From Paenibacillus sp. 1_12 (lineage in GTDB: Bacteria > Bacillota > Bacilli > Paenibacillales > NBRC-103111): a stretch of 64,000 bases of DNA. The notes beneath the pieces were generated by a model. That model did no database searches, had not been told where the DNA came from, and saw only the letters and a list, made by a program, of their open reading frames with translations. Positions 45,993-54,950 of the stretch are shown here, piece after piece. Location of the stretch: positions 375,306-439,305 of the forward strand of contig NZ_FOTE01000001.1 in the NCBI RefSeq assembly GCF_900114475.1, written 5' to 3'. The position numbers and the translations under genes were made by a program. Each line of letters opens with the position of its first letter. The first letter of the stretch is position 1.

Positions 45993-46115
45993 GCATTGCA
46001 AAATAATAAAAATATCGCAAAAAATTCTTACATAATATTACACATATTGTAAATTAAGGTTGTTATTTGCATAATTTTTATAGGTGAAGGGATAGGAGCC
46101 TTCGCAATAAGGAGA

Positions 46116-46274
46116 TTGATTTCAATACTGAATAAAGTGAATGACGAGGATTTACTTGAATATTACAACCTTGCGATTAAGCATAAAGTTGATAGAGCTT
46201 TTATTGAATTACTCGAAGGAGAACTAGTTCGAAGGGATATTGACATTCAACCGCAACAAGAAGACCAAACCTAA
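46116..46274 (+). CDS. sda: Sporulation inhibitor Sda
   Basis: Small protein that blocks sporulation histidine kinases (KinA type) when replication is disturbed. The reading LNKVNDEDLLEYYNLAIKHK, then VDRAFIELLEGELVRR, matches the two-helix Sda hairpin. The start is unusual: the homologous N-terminus falls at a CTG (46128) or ATA (46125), the AAGGAG is at 46109-46114, and the TTG at 46116 is only one base beyond it. The interval given runs from that TTG (52 aa); 46128 would give 48 aa, close to the usual 46. Confidence 0.82.
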   Translation: MISILNKVNDEDLLEYYNLAIKHKVDRAFIELLEGELVRRDIDIQPQQEDQT

Positions 46275-46303
46275 TCATAAATAAAAAATGAGCGAATGGC
46301 TTC

Positions 46304-46345
46304 TAGTCCTTCACCGTTTGGACCCCGTTAGCCTGGCTGGCGGGG
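46304..46345 (+). other. Two adjacent GC-rich hairpins of unknown role
   Basis: GTCCTTCACCGTTTGGAC folds into a short stem, directly followed by CCCCGTTAGCCTGGCTGGCGGGG, a strong second stem. GC-rich compared with flanks. No U-run, so not a simple terminator. No known riboswitch consensus recognised. Confidence 0.35.
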
Positions 46346-46361
46346 CTTAGTTATTATAATA

Positions 46362-46402
46362 AACACCCCTTACTCCACTGAAAGCAGGGAATAAGGGGTG
46401 TT
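46362..46402. terminator. Bidirectional terminator
   Basis: AACACCCCTTA pairs with TAAGGGGTGTT. Followed by CGCCTTTT on plus and TTATTATAATAA on minus. It ends the minus-strand transporter gene. Confidence 0.75.
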
Positions 46403-46410
46403 CGCCTTTT

Positions 46411-47145
46411 CTATTGAATCTGAGCATTGCGAGACACTTCATATTGAGGTAGTTGGGTCGACCTGGAGTTTCCTCTCACCCATCTAACCAATAAATAAAT
46501 AATCGGTGTACCGACGACAGACATTGCTATCTTGACGCCGAACTCTGTAGCTGTGGCCGCTGCCATGTCGGGTATCGGCATAATTCCGATAAATCCAATC
46601 ACGAAAAATACCGAAGTATCCAGCAGCTGACAAGTAATCGTCGCCACATTGCTGCGCAGCCAAAGATGCTTGCCGTTGGTTTTCTCTCTCAGACGAGTGA
46701 ACAGATACACATCAATATTTTGGCTGATCGAATAGGCCACTAACGAAGCAAGCACAATTCTTGGAACGCCACCTAGAATTGTCGCCAGCTCAGCCTGATT
46801 CTCGAAAAACACCGCTGACGGCATATGAATGACGAGTGTAAATGCTCCAACCATGCAGGCATTCATGAATAACCCGATCCAAATCGCCTGCCGCGCTACT
46901 TTTCGACCCCATATTTCCGATATCGTATCCGCAATAATAAACGTGATCGGATAGAAGAAAATACCGGCCGTGACATCAGCAAAACCGACATCGACAATCT
47001 TAATCGCTACAATGTTCGCAATCATGAGCGATGAAATAAAGACTGCCATCAATAAAATCAACTTACGGGTTGAAGCATCTATCGGCAGATAAGGGATTGC
47101 CCCTCCTTTCGATAGATCACTTGCTGTACGGCTTGTTTTGTTCAT
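46411..47145 (-). CDS. Queuosine precursor transporter (YhhQ/VUT family)
   Basis: 244 aa, six or more membrane segments. Motifs FYPITFIIADTISEIWGRK and ASLVAYSISQNIDVYLF are typical of the VUT/QPTR family, which imports queuine-pathway precursors such as preQ0 or preQ1. The assignment is strengthened by a preQ1-I riboswitch directly upstream. GGAGG ribosome binding site lies at the edge of the aptamer. Confidence 0.92.
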   Translation of the reverse strand: MNKTSRTASDLSKGGAIPYLPIDASTRKLILLMAVFISSLMIANIVAIKIVDVGFADVTAGIFFYPITFIIADTISEIWGRKVARQAIWIGLFMNACMVGAFTLVIHMPSAVFFENQAELATILGGVPRIVLASLVAYSISQNIDVYLFTRLREKTNGKHLWLRSNVATITCQLLDTSVFFVIGFIGIMPIPDMAAATATEFGVKIAMSVVGTPIIYLLVRWVRGNSRSTQLPQYEVSRNAQIQ

Positions 47146-47150
47146 GCGCT

Positions 47151-47196
47151 TACCTCCATAGTTTTGTTTATAGACAGGATGGTCGCGAACTGTCTT
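47151..47196 (-). promoter_or_regulatory. preQ1-I riboswitch, translational type
   Basis: On the minus strand AGACAG (complement of 47190-47195) pairs with CTGTCT around the loop TTCGCGACCATC, followed by the A-rich tail ATAAACAAAACTA. This is the H-type pseudoknot layout of class I preQ1 aptamers. GGAGG follows the tail directly, so ligand binding would hide the ribosome binding site of the transporter gene. Confidence 0.82.
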
Positions 47197-47497
47197 GGTA
47201 CACTATACAATAAACCGATGCTTTGAACAATATGAATTATCGATTGAAAACAAAATCAAAAAAATTCATAAGAATTAAGACTATTATTTTTATGTTTATG
47301 GTGATAATTTCTTGTGAATAATGAATAATATCCGTCAATCTCAATTTTATATTTTGTGGGTTTTAAAGTAATCTTGTAAGGATATGCGAGAATTATATAT
47401 CCATTCCATTCTGTGCTGCCTAAATGTATGCAGCATAAGGTGACAACATATATGTGTATACGATCGTCATGTTATTTGTATCGCTTTAACCACGATG

Positions 47498-47852
47498 GAT
47501 TTAATTCCTCATACGCTCTTTTAAAACACAGCTAGAGCACTAAGGGAAGCTGCGGTAAACGCGTTGCAATTCCTCATAAGTGCTTTCTTTTCAAAACTTT
47601 AACAGTCTGTGGCTGATCTGCTGCGTTGTTTCAATTCCTCATAGGTACTTTCAGAACGTACAGATGGGTTTCTAGACAATCTTGGATTAACACGTTTCAA
47701 TTCCTCATAGGAATTGAAACGATAGATAAGGAACTAGATATGCCATAGCATCGGTGTTTTAAACATACCTATGAGAATTTAGAACCGGAATATTTGTTAG
47801 TAAAAACTAAAAATATGGTTTCGTATTAGACACATCTACGAGTATCTGAAAT
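47498..47852. CRISPR. Decayed CRISPR-like array with orientation change
   Basis: About 30-bp repeats at a 62-66 bp period. Units at 47498-47527, 47563-47597 and 47628-47657 are in one orientation (CAATTCCTCATAGGTAC core). 47694-47720 is a 27-base palindromic hybrid, GTTTCAATTCC-TCATA-GGAATTGAAAC. 47756-47785 and, more diverged, 47818-47852 are in the opposite orientation (ACCTATGAGAATT). A doubtful unit begins near 47884. Spacers are 30-36 bases. The repeat resembles Firmicute type I-B repeats ending in ATTGAAAC. No cas genes in the window. Confidence 0.68.
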
Positions 47853-47993
47853 TGGCTAATTGCAGTTCATAAGCATTTTGTGGTTTTAGACGCACTTTTA
47901 ACAATGACACTTCCTTTAAAAAAAGAAAAAGCCACATCACGGCATGAAGGTTTTATCCAATCAATAAACCGGAGGTATGGCTCCTACTGTTTT

Positions 47994-48413
47994 TTATTTA
48001 ATTACACGCTTGCCGATGAGCAGTCCCAACAGAAGTCCGTACAACGCATGTCCCACAAGCCAAACGGTGATGGCACTTACGTCATAGATCGCAGGAGTTT
48101 TTGTAGATAACAAGGTCGTTAAATAGAGTAGAATACCGATGAGCAGACTCCAGATGACGAAGGCCAACACCATGCGCTGGGTATCATTTGTGCGCCGTAT
48201 AAGTTTATAGAGAACAAGAGCTACGACTACCGAGATCACCATATGTATAGAAAACTCAGTAGCTTCTGTCAACGATAAATTTCGCAGCACAGGGACATAA
48301 TCTACATTAAGCAGCAGGGTATACACCTTTATTTTCCATTCAAATTCTACAAATCTAAAAAAAATACCAATGAATAAACCAGCTCCGATACCGGCCCAAA
48401 TTGTTCTTTGCAT
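47994..48413 (-). CDS. Conserved hypothetical membrane protein
   Basis: 139 aa, four hydrophobic segments (about 5-22, 52-70, 80-102, 114-134) with GIGAGLFIGIFFRFVEF at the N-terminus and GLLLGLLIGKRVIK at the end. Likely an integral cytoplasmic-membrane protein; family not recognised. GGGGAGGA before ATG. Confidence 0.65.
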   Translation of the reverse strand: MQRTIWAGIGAGLFIGIFFRFVEFEWKIKVYTLLLNVDYVPVLRNLSLTEATEFSIHMVISVVVALVLYKLIRRTNDTQRMVLAFVIWSLLIGILLYLTTLLSTKTPAIYDVSAITVWLVGHALYGLLLGLLIGKRVIK

Positions 48414-48591
48414 TATATATTCCTCCCCTGCGTTATGGATATATATTACCGCGTAGTGGGCTGTGATAGCAAAATTGAATTTATGAGCTATGAATCACCT
48501 TCCAGTATTTACACATACTTGAGAGCTGCTAAATCCACAAGTCCTTCCGAATAAACTAGGATAAATATGCCTATGTGGGGGGAACAGCAGC

Positions 48592-49560
48592 TTGAAAATA
48601 TCAGCTTGGTATATTGCCCTTGGACTTGTAGTATTTGCAGGAGGGCTCAGTTCGGGAATTTCGTTGGCTTCAGGAAAAATACAGCAGGTAACTGCCGACT
48701 TATCCCCTTTTTATTGGAAAGCGGGAGATATCCGTTACTCAGCGCAAGACGGATATAATGATGGAGCTGAGCAGCTTCCGGGAAGCATGAACTATAAAGG
48801 CACCACCTACATCCCTATCCGATTGGCAGCTGAAACGCTTGGGTACGAGGTGGGTTGGGACGATTCTTCGAAAACCGCCACCTTTATCGATCCCGCTCAA
48901 AGCGATGATCCGGGATTGGATCTGCCAGCTCCGTCACAGACGGATTATGCTCCCAATACGGCGCTGCTCAAATCATCTTCCGTCATGCTGGAGAAAGCAG
49001 ACACAAACGCTGCGGTTCAGCAGACGTTACCGGCGAATACGAAAGTTACTGTCACAGCAGAAGTAAGCCGTGAATGGCTTGCGGTAACTGTAAACGGCCG
49101 GCAAGGCTATGTATCCGCAGCAGCAACGGATTACCGGTTTAAGACAGACCGGCAGGCATGGGAGCAAAAGGCAGATGCTGTGATTGCCCTTGGCATCAAG
49201 TATATGGGCACGCCGTATCAGTTCGGCGCTTCCCCTAAGCAGACGGCCACGTTCGATTGTTCGTCGTTTACACGGTATGTATTCGGCGAAAATGGTGTGA
49301 CACTTCCACGGGTCTCCCGAGATCAAAGCCAGCTCGGACAGGATGTGGATATCACCAAGGTTCGTAAAGGTGATCTGCTATTTTTTACAACGCCTCAACG
49401 AAAAAACGAATCTGGACTCCAGCGAATCGGACATGTAGCCATTTACCTTGGTGACAATAAAGTGCTGCATACGTACCGGGTCGGTATTGGCGTCATTGTG
49501 ACCGACTTGGACGACAGCTGGAAGGGACGTATCATCTCAGCTAAAAGAATCTTGAGTTGA
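48592..49560 (+). CDS. Secreted NlpC/P60 peptidoglycan hydrolase with stalk and SH3 domains
   Basis: 322 aa. TTG start behind GGGGGGAA. Signal peptide (about 1-27), one copper-amine-oxidase-like stalk motif (GTTYIPIRLAAETLGYEVGW, 70-89), an SH3-like domain (about 122-180), and a C-terminal NlpC/P60 domain (about 190-322) with catalytic Cys223 in FDCSSFTRY and His281 in RIGHVAIYLG. Probably cleaves cell-wall peptides. Monocistronic with its own terminator. Confidence 0.9.
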   Translation: MKISAWYIALGLVVFAGGLSSGISLASGKIQQVTADLSPFYWKAGDIRYSAQDGYNDGAEQLPGSMNYKGTTYIPIRLAAETLGYEVGWDDSSKTATFIDPAQSDDPGLDLPAPSQTDYAPNTALLKSSSVMLEKADTNAAVQQTLPANTKVTVTAEVSREWLAVTVNGRQGYVSAAATDYRFKTDRQAWEQKADAVIALGIKYMGTPYQFGASPKQTATFDCSSFTRYVFGENGVTLPRVSRDQSQLGQDVDITKVRKGDLLFFTTPQRKNESGLQRIGHVAIYLGDNKVLHTYRVGIGVIVTDLDDSWKGRIISAKRILS

Positions 49561-49576
49561 ATTCATTTGTCTAGCG

Positions 49577-49606
49577 AAAAGGGATGGCCACTCAGCCATC
49601 CCTTTT
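49577..49606 (+). terminator. Intrinsic terminator
   Basis: AAAAGGGATGGC and GCCATCCCTTTT form a 12-bp stem around CACTCA. Confidence 0.85.
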
Positions 49607-49725
49607 AACACGATCCGGTCTCAAAACATAAAAGTATAACCTGATTTTAATTACATTATTTTACATATTATTCCGATGTATTTCCTTGTATTTATTTCCC
49701 AAAAGCTTTAAAATCCCGAAAATAA

Positions 49726-49754
49726 TTGACTGAATCCGCTCGTACAATTAAACT
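49726..49754 (+). promoter_or_regulatory. Sigma-A promoter of the COG2984 transporter operon
   Basis: TTGACT, 17-base spacer, TAAACT. A leader of about 135 bases follows, with TGCAGGA (about 49780) and TCCTGCA (about 49833) able to pair. The rest of 49607-49895 has no gene. Confidence 0.6.
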
Positions 49755-49895
49755 ATGATTAATTATGTTTACTCATGTGCAGGAGCCTTGGGTTTTTCTT
49801 TATCGCTTTAACTTATCGCAACATATCAATGTTCCTGCAGTGAATCATGCCTAAACAAAACGACTTACAGAAACAGATTGAGAGGGGATATTATT

Positions 49896-50936
49896 TTGAA
49901 AAAGAAAATTTGGGTATCGCTTACACTAGCAGCAGTTCTGCTTACCGCAGTCGGCTGTGGCCAAAAACCTCAAGCAGGAAGCACGAGCACACCGTCTGCA
50001 GGTGGATCCGCCAATCAGGAACAAAAAACGTACAAAGTTGCTATTTCGCAGATTGTTGAGCATCCATCGCTTGACGCAACCCGTGAAGGCTTCTTGGCTG
50101 CCTTGAAGGATGCCGGAATTGCCGGCAGCAATTTGAAAGTCGATTATAATAATGCACAGGGTGATCCAACGAACAATTTATCTATCGCACAAAAGTTAGC
50201 CTCTGCCGACAATGATCTTGTATACGCGATTGCAACACCTTCTGCTCAAGCTGTCGTCCAACAAGTAAAGAAAGTCCCTGTATTGTTCGCAGCTGTAACG
50301 GACCCGTTATCTGCCAAAATCGTAACCAATATGGATAAGCCAGGAGGTAATGTCTCCGGTGCGTCCGATACGAATCCGGAAGCGATCACAAAGCTGATGG
50401 ATTTCATTGCAGGCAACTTTCCAAAAGTAAAATCAGTAGGACTTGTGCTGAATGAAGGTGAGCCTAATGCAGTTGTTATGGCTAAAAAAGCGGAAGAAAC
50501 GCTGTCCAAGCATGGCATCAAACTGGTCAAAGCTCCTGTAACGAATACTTCTGAGGTTAAACAGGCTGGACAATCGTTAGTTGGCCGAGTGGATGCTCTG
50601 TACATTACACTTGATAATACAGTAGTTAGCGGTGTGGATACTTTGCTGCAAATTGCAAAAGATAAGCATATCCCATTCTTCTCCAGTGATCGGGATACCG
50701 TTGAAAAGGGTGCTTTTGCTACGTACGGCTTCAAATATTATGACCATGGTTACCAGGTAGGTCAAATGGCAGTCGATGTTCTTAAAAATGGTAAAAAACC
50801 TGCTGATATGAAAGTGACCGTTCCGGATAAACTGGATCTGATCCTTAATTTGAAAGCAGCCAAAGATCAAGGTGTTGAAGTCACAGATGCTATGAAAGCT
50901 TTAGTTAAAGACAAAGAGAAAAATATCATCCAGTAA
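49896..50936 (+). CDS. ABC transporter substrate-binding lipoprotein (COG2984)
   Basis: 346 aa from TTG 49896, eight bases behind GAGAGGGG; an upstream TTG at 49878 overlaps that site. Lipobox LLTAVGCGQ. Conserved ISQIVEHPSLDATREGFLAAL, FAAVTDPLSAKIV and PGGNVSGASD are those of COG2984 proteins. These partner COG4120 and COG1101; some studied members take up tryptophan or tyrosine, so an aromatic amino acid is a possible but unproven substrate. Confidence 0.9.
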   Translation: MKKKIWVSLTLAAVLLTAVGCGQKPQAGSTSTPSAGGSANQEQKTYKVAISQIVEHPSLDATREGFLAALKDAGIAGSNLKVDYNNAQGDPTNNLSIAQKLASADNDLVYAIATPSAQAVVQQVKKVPVLFAAVTDPLSAKIVTNMDKPGGNVSGASDTNPEAITKLMDFIAGNFPKVKSVGLVLNEGEPNAVVMAKKAEETLSKHGIKLVKAPVTNTSEVKQAGQSLVGRVDALYITLDNTVVSGVDTLLQIAKDKHIPFFSSDRDTVEKGAFATYGFKYYDHGYQVGQMAVDVLKNGKKPADMKVTVPDKLDLILNLKAAKDQGVEVTDAMKALVKDKEKNIIQ

Positions 50937-50945
50937 AATACTTGC

Positions 50946-50980
50946 AGGGGTGAACGTCCCTTATGTTCACTCCTTTTCTA
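50946..50980 (+). terminator. Partial terminator between binding protein and permease genes
   Basis: AGGGGTGAAC pairs with GTTCACTCCT (one mismatch), followed by TTTTC. Probably reduces read-through so the binding protein is made in excess. Confidence 0.65.
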
Positions 50981-50992
50981 ATATTGAAATAA

Positions 50993-51065
50993 GCGTTACA
51001 ATGCTGGTTTCGCTAAGCGAAACCCAAGTTTTGCTTACGATGCTGGTTTCGCTAAAGCGAAACCC
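50993..51065 (+). repeat. Two tandem units of the palindromic repeat, permease 5' region
   Basis: GGTTTCGCTAAGCGAAACC (51005-51023) and GGTTTCGCTAAAGCGAAACC (51044-51063), each preceded by GTTACAATGCT or CTTACGATGCT. The second abuts the CCTAAGGAGG ribosome binding site of the permease gene, as in the helicase case (17652-17686). Same family, different arm sequence, with compensating changes in the stem. Confidence 0.7.
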
Positions 51066-51086
51066 TAAGGAGGTGTCCATCACAAC

Positions 51087-52001
51087 ATGTACGATTCATT
51101 ATTTGGCGCCGTAGAACTTGGTCTCCTGTATGCCTTGATGGCGCTTGGCGTTTACATCACATTCCGCATACTTGATTTTCCCGATTTGACTGTGGACGGC
51201 AGCTTCACGACCGGCGGTGCTATTGCTGCGATTATGATCTCAAACGGTTATTCTCCAGTACTGGCCTCATTAGCCGCTTTCGTGGGAGGTCTTGCAGCAG
51301 GCGCCTGTACAGGTCTTTTGCATACAAAAGGTAAAATTAACGGACTACTTTCCGGTATTTTAATGATGATTGCGCTCTATTCAATTAACATGCGAATTAT
51401 GGGCAAACCGAATATTTCCCTGCTTGGCTCTGATACCCTTTTTACCTCGATACCGCCGTTTACACTTATGTTGATTGTCATAGTCATTTTCAAGCTGCTG
51501 CTTGATGCTTTTCTTCATACGGAATTGGGCTTGGCCCTTAGAGCCACAGGCGATAATGCCCGGATGATCAGAAGCTTAGGTGCAAATACGGATTCCACCA
51601 CGATACTTGGTGTCAGCTTGTCCAACGGTTTGGTTGCTCTGTCAGGAGCGCTGATCGCTCAGCAATCAGGCTTTGCCGATATCTCAATGGGGATTGGTAT
51701 GATTGTCATTGGACTCGCTTCCGTTATTATTGGTGAAGCCATTTTTGGTGCAAGAACCGTTTTCTTTGCTACGCTTGCTGCTGTAATGGGTTCTATCGTG
51801 TATCGCATTGTCGTGGCGCTTGCGCTTCAGGTTGATTGGTTAAAATCATCCGATCTCAAACTCATTACCGCTATTATCGTTATCATAGCGTTAGTTCTTC
51901 CTTCTATGCGGCGCATTTGGAGGCAGAAGGCAACGGCCAAGAGACGGTCAGCTGAACTGACAGCGTTTGTATTGAAGCAAAAAACGGGAGGTGAGCGCTA
52001 A
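51087..52001 (+). CDS. ABC transporter permease (COG4120)
   Basis: 304 aa, about eight hydrophobic segments. Motifs RILDFPDLTVDGSFTTGGA and GLALRATGDNARMIRSLG are characteristic. TAAGGAGG upstream. The stop overlaps the ATPase start by one base (TAATG), so the genes are coupled. Confidence 0.9.
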   Translation: MYDSLFGAVELGLLYALMALGVYITFRILDFPDLTVDGSFTTGGAIAAIMISNGYSPVLASLAAFVGGLAAGACTGLLHTKGKINGLLSGILMMIALYSINMRIMGKPNISLLGSDTLFTSIPPFTLMLIVIVIFKLLLDAFLHTELGLALRATGDNARMIRSLGANTDSTTILGVSLSNGLVALSGALIAQQSGFADISMGIGMIVIGLASVIIGEAIFGARTVFFATLAAVMGSIVYRIVVALALQVDWLKSSDLKLITAIIVIIALVLPSMRRIWRQKATAKRRSAELTAFVLKQKTGGER

Positions 52002-52795
52002 TGCTTCAGCTCTCCCATGTATCCAAGCTGTTCAACCCTGGAACCTCAGATGAAAAAATCGCTCTGATTGATATCAACTTAAAGCTGAATCCGGGTGACT
52101 TCATTACAGTTATTGGAAGCAACGGTGCAGGAAAATCAACATTAATGAACATTATTTCTGGTGTAATGACTCCAGACACCGGTGAGGTTCGGATCGAAGG
52201 GAACGCGATCCAGCAGCTTGCTGAATATCAACGCAGCCGTTGGATCGGCCGAGTGTTTCAAGACCCGATGGCTGGAACTGCGCCTCGGATGACCATTGAG
52301 GAAAATTTGGCGATGGCTTATTCGCGTGGCAAGCAGCGTGGTCTACGTTTCGGAGTAACATCTGGTAAACGCGCTTTTTTCCATGATCAGCTGAAGCGAC
52401 TCGGCATCGGACTGGAAAGCAGGCTTCGTGCCAAGGTCGGACTATTATCCGGAGGTGAACGGCAAGCGCTTAGCTTGCTGATGGCTACATTCACCAAACC
52501 GCAAATTTTGCTGCTTGACGAGCACACCGCAGCACTTGATCCTGCGAGGGCAGAATTAATTACAAAGTTGACTCAGGACATTGTTCGTGAAATGAAGCTG
52601 ACTACACTTATGGTTACTCATAATATGGAGCAAGCCATACGGCTCGGTAATCGCCTGATCATGATGAATAAAGGTGCGATCATTCTCGATGTCAACGAAG
52701 AAAAGAAGAAGGATTTAACTATCGAGCAGCTGCTCGGAGAATTTGAAAAAATCAGCGGAAGCAAACTATCCGATGATCGTGTCATGCTGGGCTAA
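52001..52795 (+). CDS. ABC transporter ATP-binding protein (COG1101)
   Basis: 264 aa. Walker A GSNGAGKST, signature LLSGGERQALS, Walker B ILLLDEHTAALDP, switch VTHNMEQA. The DEHTAALDP form is typical of COG1101. Third and last gene of the operon. Confidence 0.92.
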   Translation: MLQLSHVSKLFNPGTSDEKIALIDINLKLNPGDFITVIGSNGAGKSTLMNIISGVMTPDTGEVRIEGNAIQQLAEYQRSRWIGRVFQDPMAGTAPRMTIEENLAMAYSRGKQRGLRFGVTSGKRAFFHDQLKRLGIGLESRLRAKVGLLSGGERQALSLLMATFTKPQILLLDEHTAALDPARAELITKLTQDIVREMKLTTLMVTHNMEQAIRLGNRLIMMNKGAIILDVNEEKKKDLTIEQLLGEFEKISGSKLSDDRVMLG

Positions 52796-52832
52796 GGAGC
52801 AACCTTGCTCTATGCATTGTTGAGGAATACGT

Positions 52833-52886
52833 AGGACTTATTCGTTTAAACTGCACTTGATGCGGTTTAAATGAATAAGTCCTTTT
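52833..52886 (+). terminator. Intrinsic terminator
   Basis: AGGACTTATTC and GAATAAGTCCT, with inner TTTAAAC/GTTTAAA pairing, followed by TTTT. Confidence 0.85.
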
Positions 52887-53072
52887 ATTTATCTACCCAA
52901 GCTGTGCTCCGGTTTACGAATTTGCAGCTACTATAAGCATGGTTTCGCAGCTTGGCTAGGCATGTTCAGAATTTGTCCAGAAAGCTTTGCTATACTATGC
53001 ACAAGCCGAAGAAAAAGTATCGTTGCCTCATCGTAAGCAGTCCAGTTTAAAACGGTTAGGGGGTGAATATGG

Positions 53073-53300
53073 ATGAAACTATCATTAAGTGAAGCCGAAT
53101 CCGTAAATAAGATTGAGATATCCAGGAAAAACCCCAGTACCTATTGTGTCAAGATTTCCGGTGTCCCTGTAAATCAAACCAGTGAGGGGGAAATAAGTTA
53201 TATATGGAGCAGTAAGCAAGAAGCTTTAATATGTGCTCGCGGTATTGGCAAAATGTTCAATTTGCCGTCCGAGCTTATCCACATCGACTCGGGCATTTAA
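53073..53300 (+). CDS. Small hypothetical protein
   Basis: 75 aa, no signal or membrane segment. TAGGGGGTG lies about eight bases before ATG. Sequence begins MKLSLSEAESVNKIEIS and ends NLPSELIHIDSGI. No family recognised. Followed by a terminator shared with glpK. Confidence 0.55.
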   Translation: MKLSLSEAESVNKIEISRKNPSTYCVKISGVPVNQTSEGEISYIWSSKQEALICARGIGKMFNLPSELIHIDSGI

Positions 53301-53339
53301 TAACTCCATGCTCATAGGATTTCGCCGCCATAATAGCTA

Positions 53340-53379
53340 AACAGAGACCTGTGCTTATACGGCCTCAGGTCCCTGTTTT
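53340..53379. terminator. Bidirectional terminator between the small gene and glpK
   Basis: AACAGAGACCTG pairs with CAGGTCCCTGTTTT (one mismatch). Confidence 0.75.
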
Positions 53380-53402
53380 CGTATTATTTGATTGTATCTA
53401 GG

Positions 53403-54896
53403 CTAATTATCGCTGCTCCCCAGCTGGTACCCAACGGCCCGCTTCCAGCCTGCCACCGCCACCTCGCGTTTCGCTTCATCCATGCCTGGTTCATACGATC
53501 GATCAAAGCCCTTAAGCTGCTCCAGTTCGGACATATCCTGCCATACGCCAACCGCAAGACCCGCGAGAAATGCCGCTCCTAATGCCGTGGTTTCTATCAC
53601 TTTGGGCCGTGTCACCGTCACGCCAAGTAAATCAGCTTGAAACTGCATCAAAAACTCATTGCGGACTGCTCCTCCATCCACACGAAGCTCACGCAGATGT
53701 ATGCCCGATTCAGCCTCCATAATCTGCAGCACATCCTGACTCTGAAAAGCAATGGATTCCAGCGCCGCTCTCACGATATGCGCCCTCTTAGACGCACGCG
53801 TAAGTCCTGTTATCATTCCTCTGGCATCCGGTTCCCAATAGGGCGTACCGAGACCTGTAAATGCCGGCACAAAATATACGCCTTCCGTATGGTCAACGGA
53901 TAACGCAATAGCCTCTGTCTCAGCAGCATTGTCGATAATGCCCAATCCATCACGCAGCCATTGGATAACCGTACCTGCATTAAAGACACTACCTTCAAGC
54001 GCGTAATAAACCTTGTCGTTCAGCTTCCAGGCGATCGTCGTAATCAAGCCATTTAATGACATGACTGGCTTCTCGCCGGTTTGCTTCAGTACGAAGCAGC
54101 CCGTACCGTAGGTGTTTTTGGCCATGCCTTCGGCAAAGCAGCCTTGACCGAATAATGCCGCCTGTTGATCCCCTGCTGCTCCAGCTATCGGGATGCTGAA
54201 CCCGTCCCCCAGCAGCTGCGTATGTCCATATACTTCACTCGATGACCGTACCTCGGGAAGCATGGCTAGCGGTATATTTAAATCTCGTAATATGTCCTCA
54301 TCCCACTGCACCGTATGAATATTCAACAGCATCGTGCGAGAAGCGTTGGAAACGTCCGTAACATGCTGACGCCCTTCGGTTAGCTTCCAGATCAACCACG
54401 AATCGATCGTGCCGAACAATGCATCTCCACGCTCCGCTTTTTCGCGAATTTCGGCATCCGAATCCAGCAGCCACTTAAGCTTGGTACCGGAAAAATACGC
54501 ATCTAGCAGCAATCCCGTTTTACTGCGAATGGTCGGTTCCCAGCCCTTCAGTTTAAGCTCATCGCACATCGCACTCGTTCTGCGGCATTGCCATACGATG
54601 GCTCTATGCAGCGGCTTGCCTGTTATTCGATCCCAAACCACCGTTGTTTCACGTTGATTCGTAATCCCTATAGCTGCAATATCGGCGATTGAGAGCGATT
54701 TCACTGCTTCGCGAAGAACCTTAAGCTGTACCTGCCATATCTCTTCAGCATCGTGCTCAACCCATCCCGATTGCGGAAAATATTGTGTAAACTCCTGCTG
54801 AGCGGTACTTACAATCACACCTTGTGGATCAAATACAATCGCTCGACAGCTTGTTGTCCCTTGGTCAATTGCAACGACATAACGCGGTTTTGTCAT
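53403..54896 (-). CDS. glpK: Glycerol kinase
   Basis: Phosphorylates glycerol to glycerol-3-phosphate. 497 aa from ATG 54896, behind GGGGGAGAG; the frame extends to 54917 without need. FGGY-kinase motifs: [49 protein letters not shown] and [19 protein letters not shown]. Divergent from glpD. Unlike glpD, its short leader shows no terminator hairpin. Confidence 0.95.
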   Translation of the reverse strand: MTKPRYVVAIDQGTTSCRAIVFDPQGVIVSTAQQEFTQYFPQSGWVEHDAEEIWQVQLKVLREAVKSLSIADIAAIGITNQRETTVVWDRITGKPLHRAIVWQCRRTSAMCDELKLKGWEPTIRSKTGLLLDAYFSGTKLKWLLDSDAEIREKAERGDALFGTIDSWLIWKLTEGRQHVTDVSNASRTMLLNIHTVQWDEDILRDLNIPLAMLPEVRSSSEVYGHTQLLGDGFSIPIAGAAGDQQAALFGQGCFAEGMAKNTYGTGCFVLKQTGEKPVMSLNGLITTIAWKLNDKVYYALEGSVFNAGTVIQWLRDGLGIIDNAAETEAIALSVDHTEGVYFVPAFTGLGTPYWEPDARGMITGLTRASKRAHIVRAALESIAFQSQDVLQIMEAESGIHLRELRVDGGAVRNEFLMQFQADLLGVTVTRPKVIETTALGAAFLAGLAVGVWQDMSELEQLKGFDRSYEPGMDEAKREVAVAGWKRAVGYQLGSSDN

Positions 54897-54950
54897 CGTT
54901 TCTCTCCCCCATTTCAACCCTATTCACGCACATATTAGTTTTCAAGAAGC

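Noticed and set aside
45941-46115. DnaA boxes upstream of sda, as in B. subtilis
   Set aside because: TTACACATA is the nearest match to TTATCCACA but has three mismatches; not enough to claim.
46304-46345. Cyclic-di-GMP (GEMM) riboswitch
   Set aside because: The conserved GCAAAGCC-type core and tetraloop receptor are not present on either strand.
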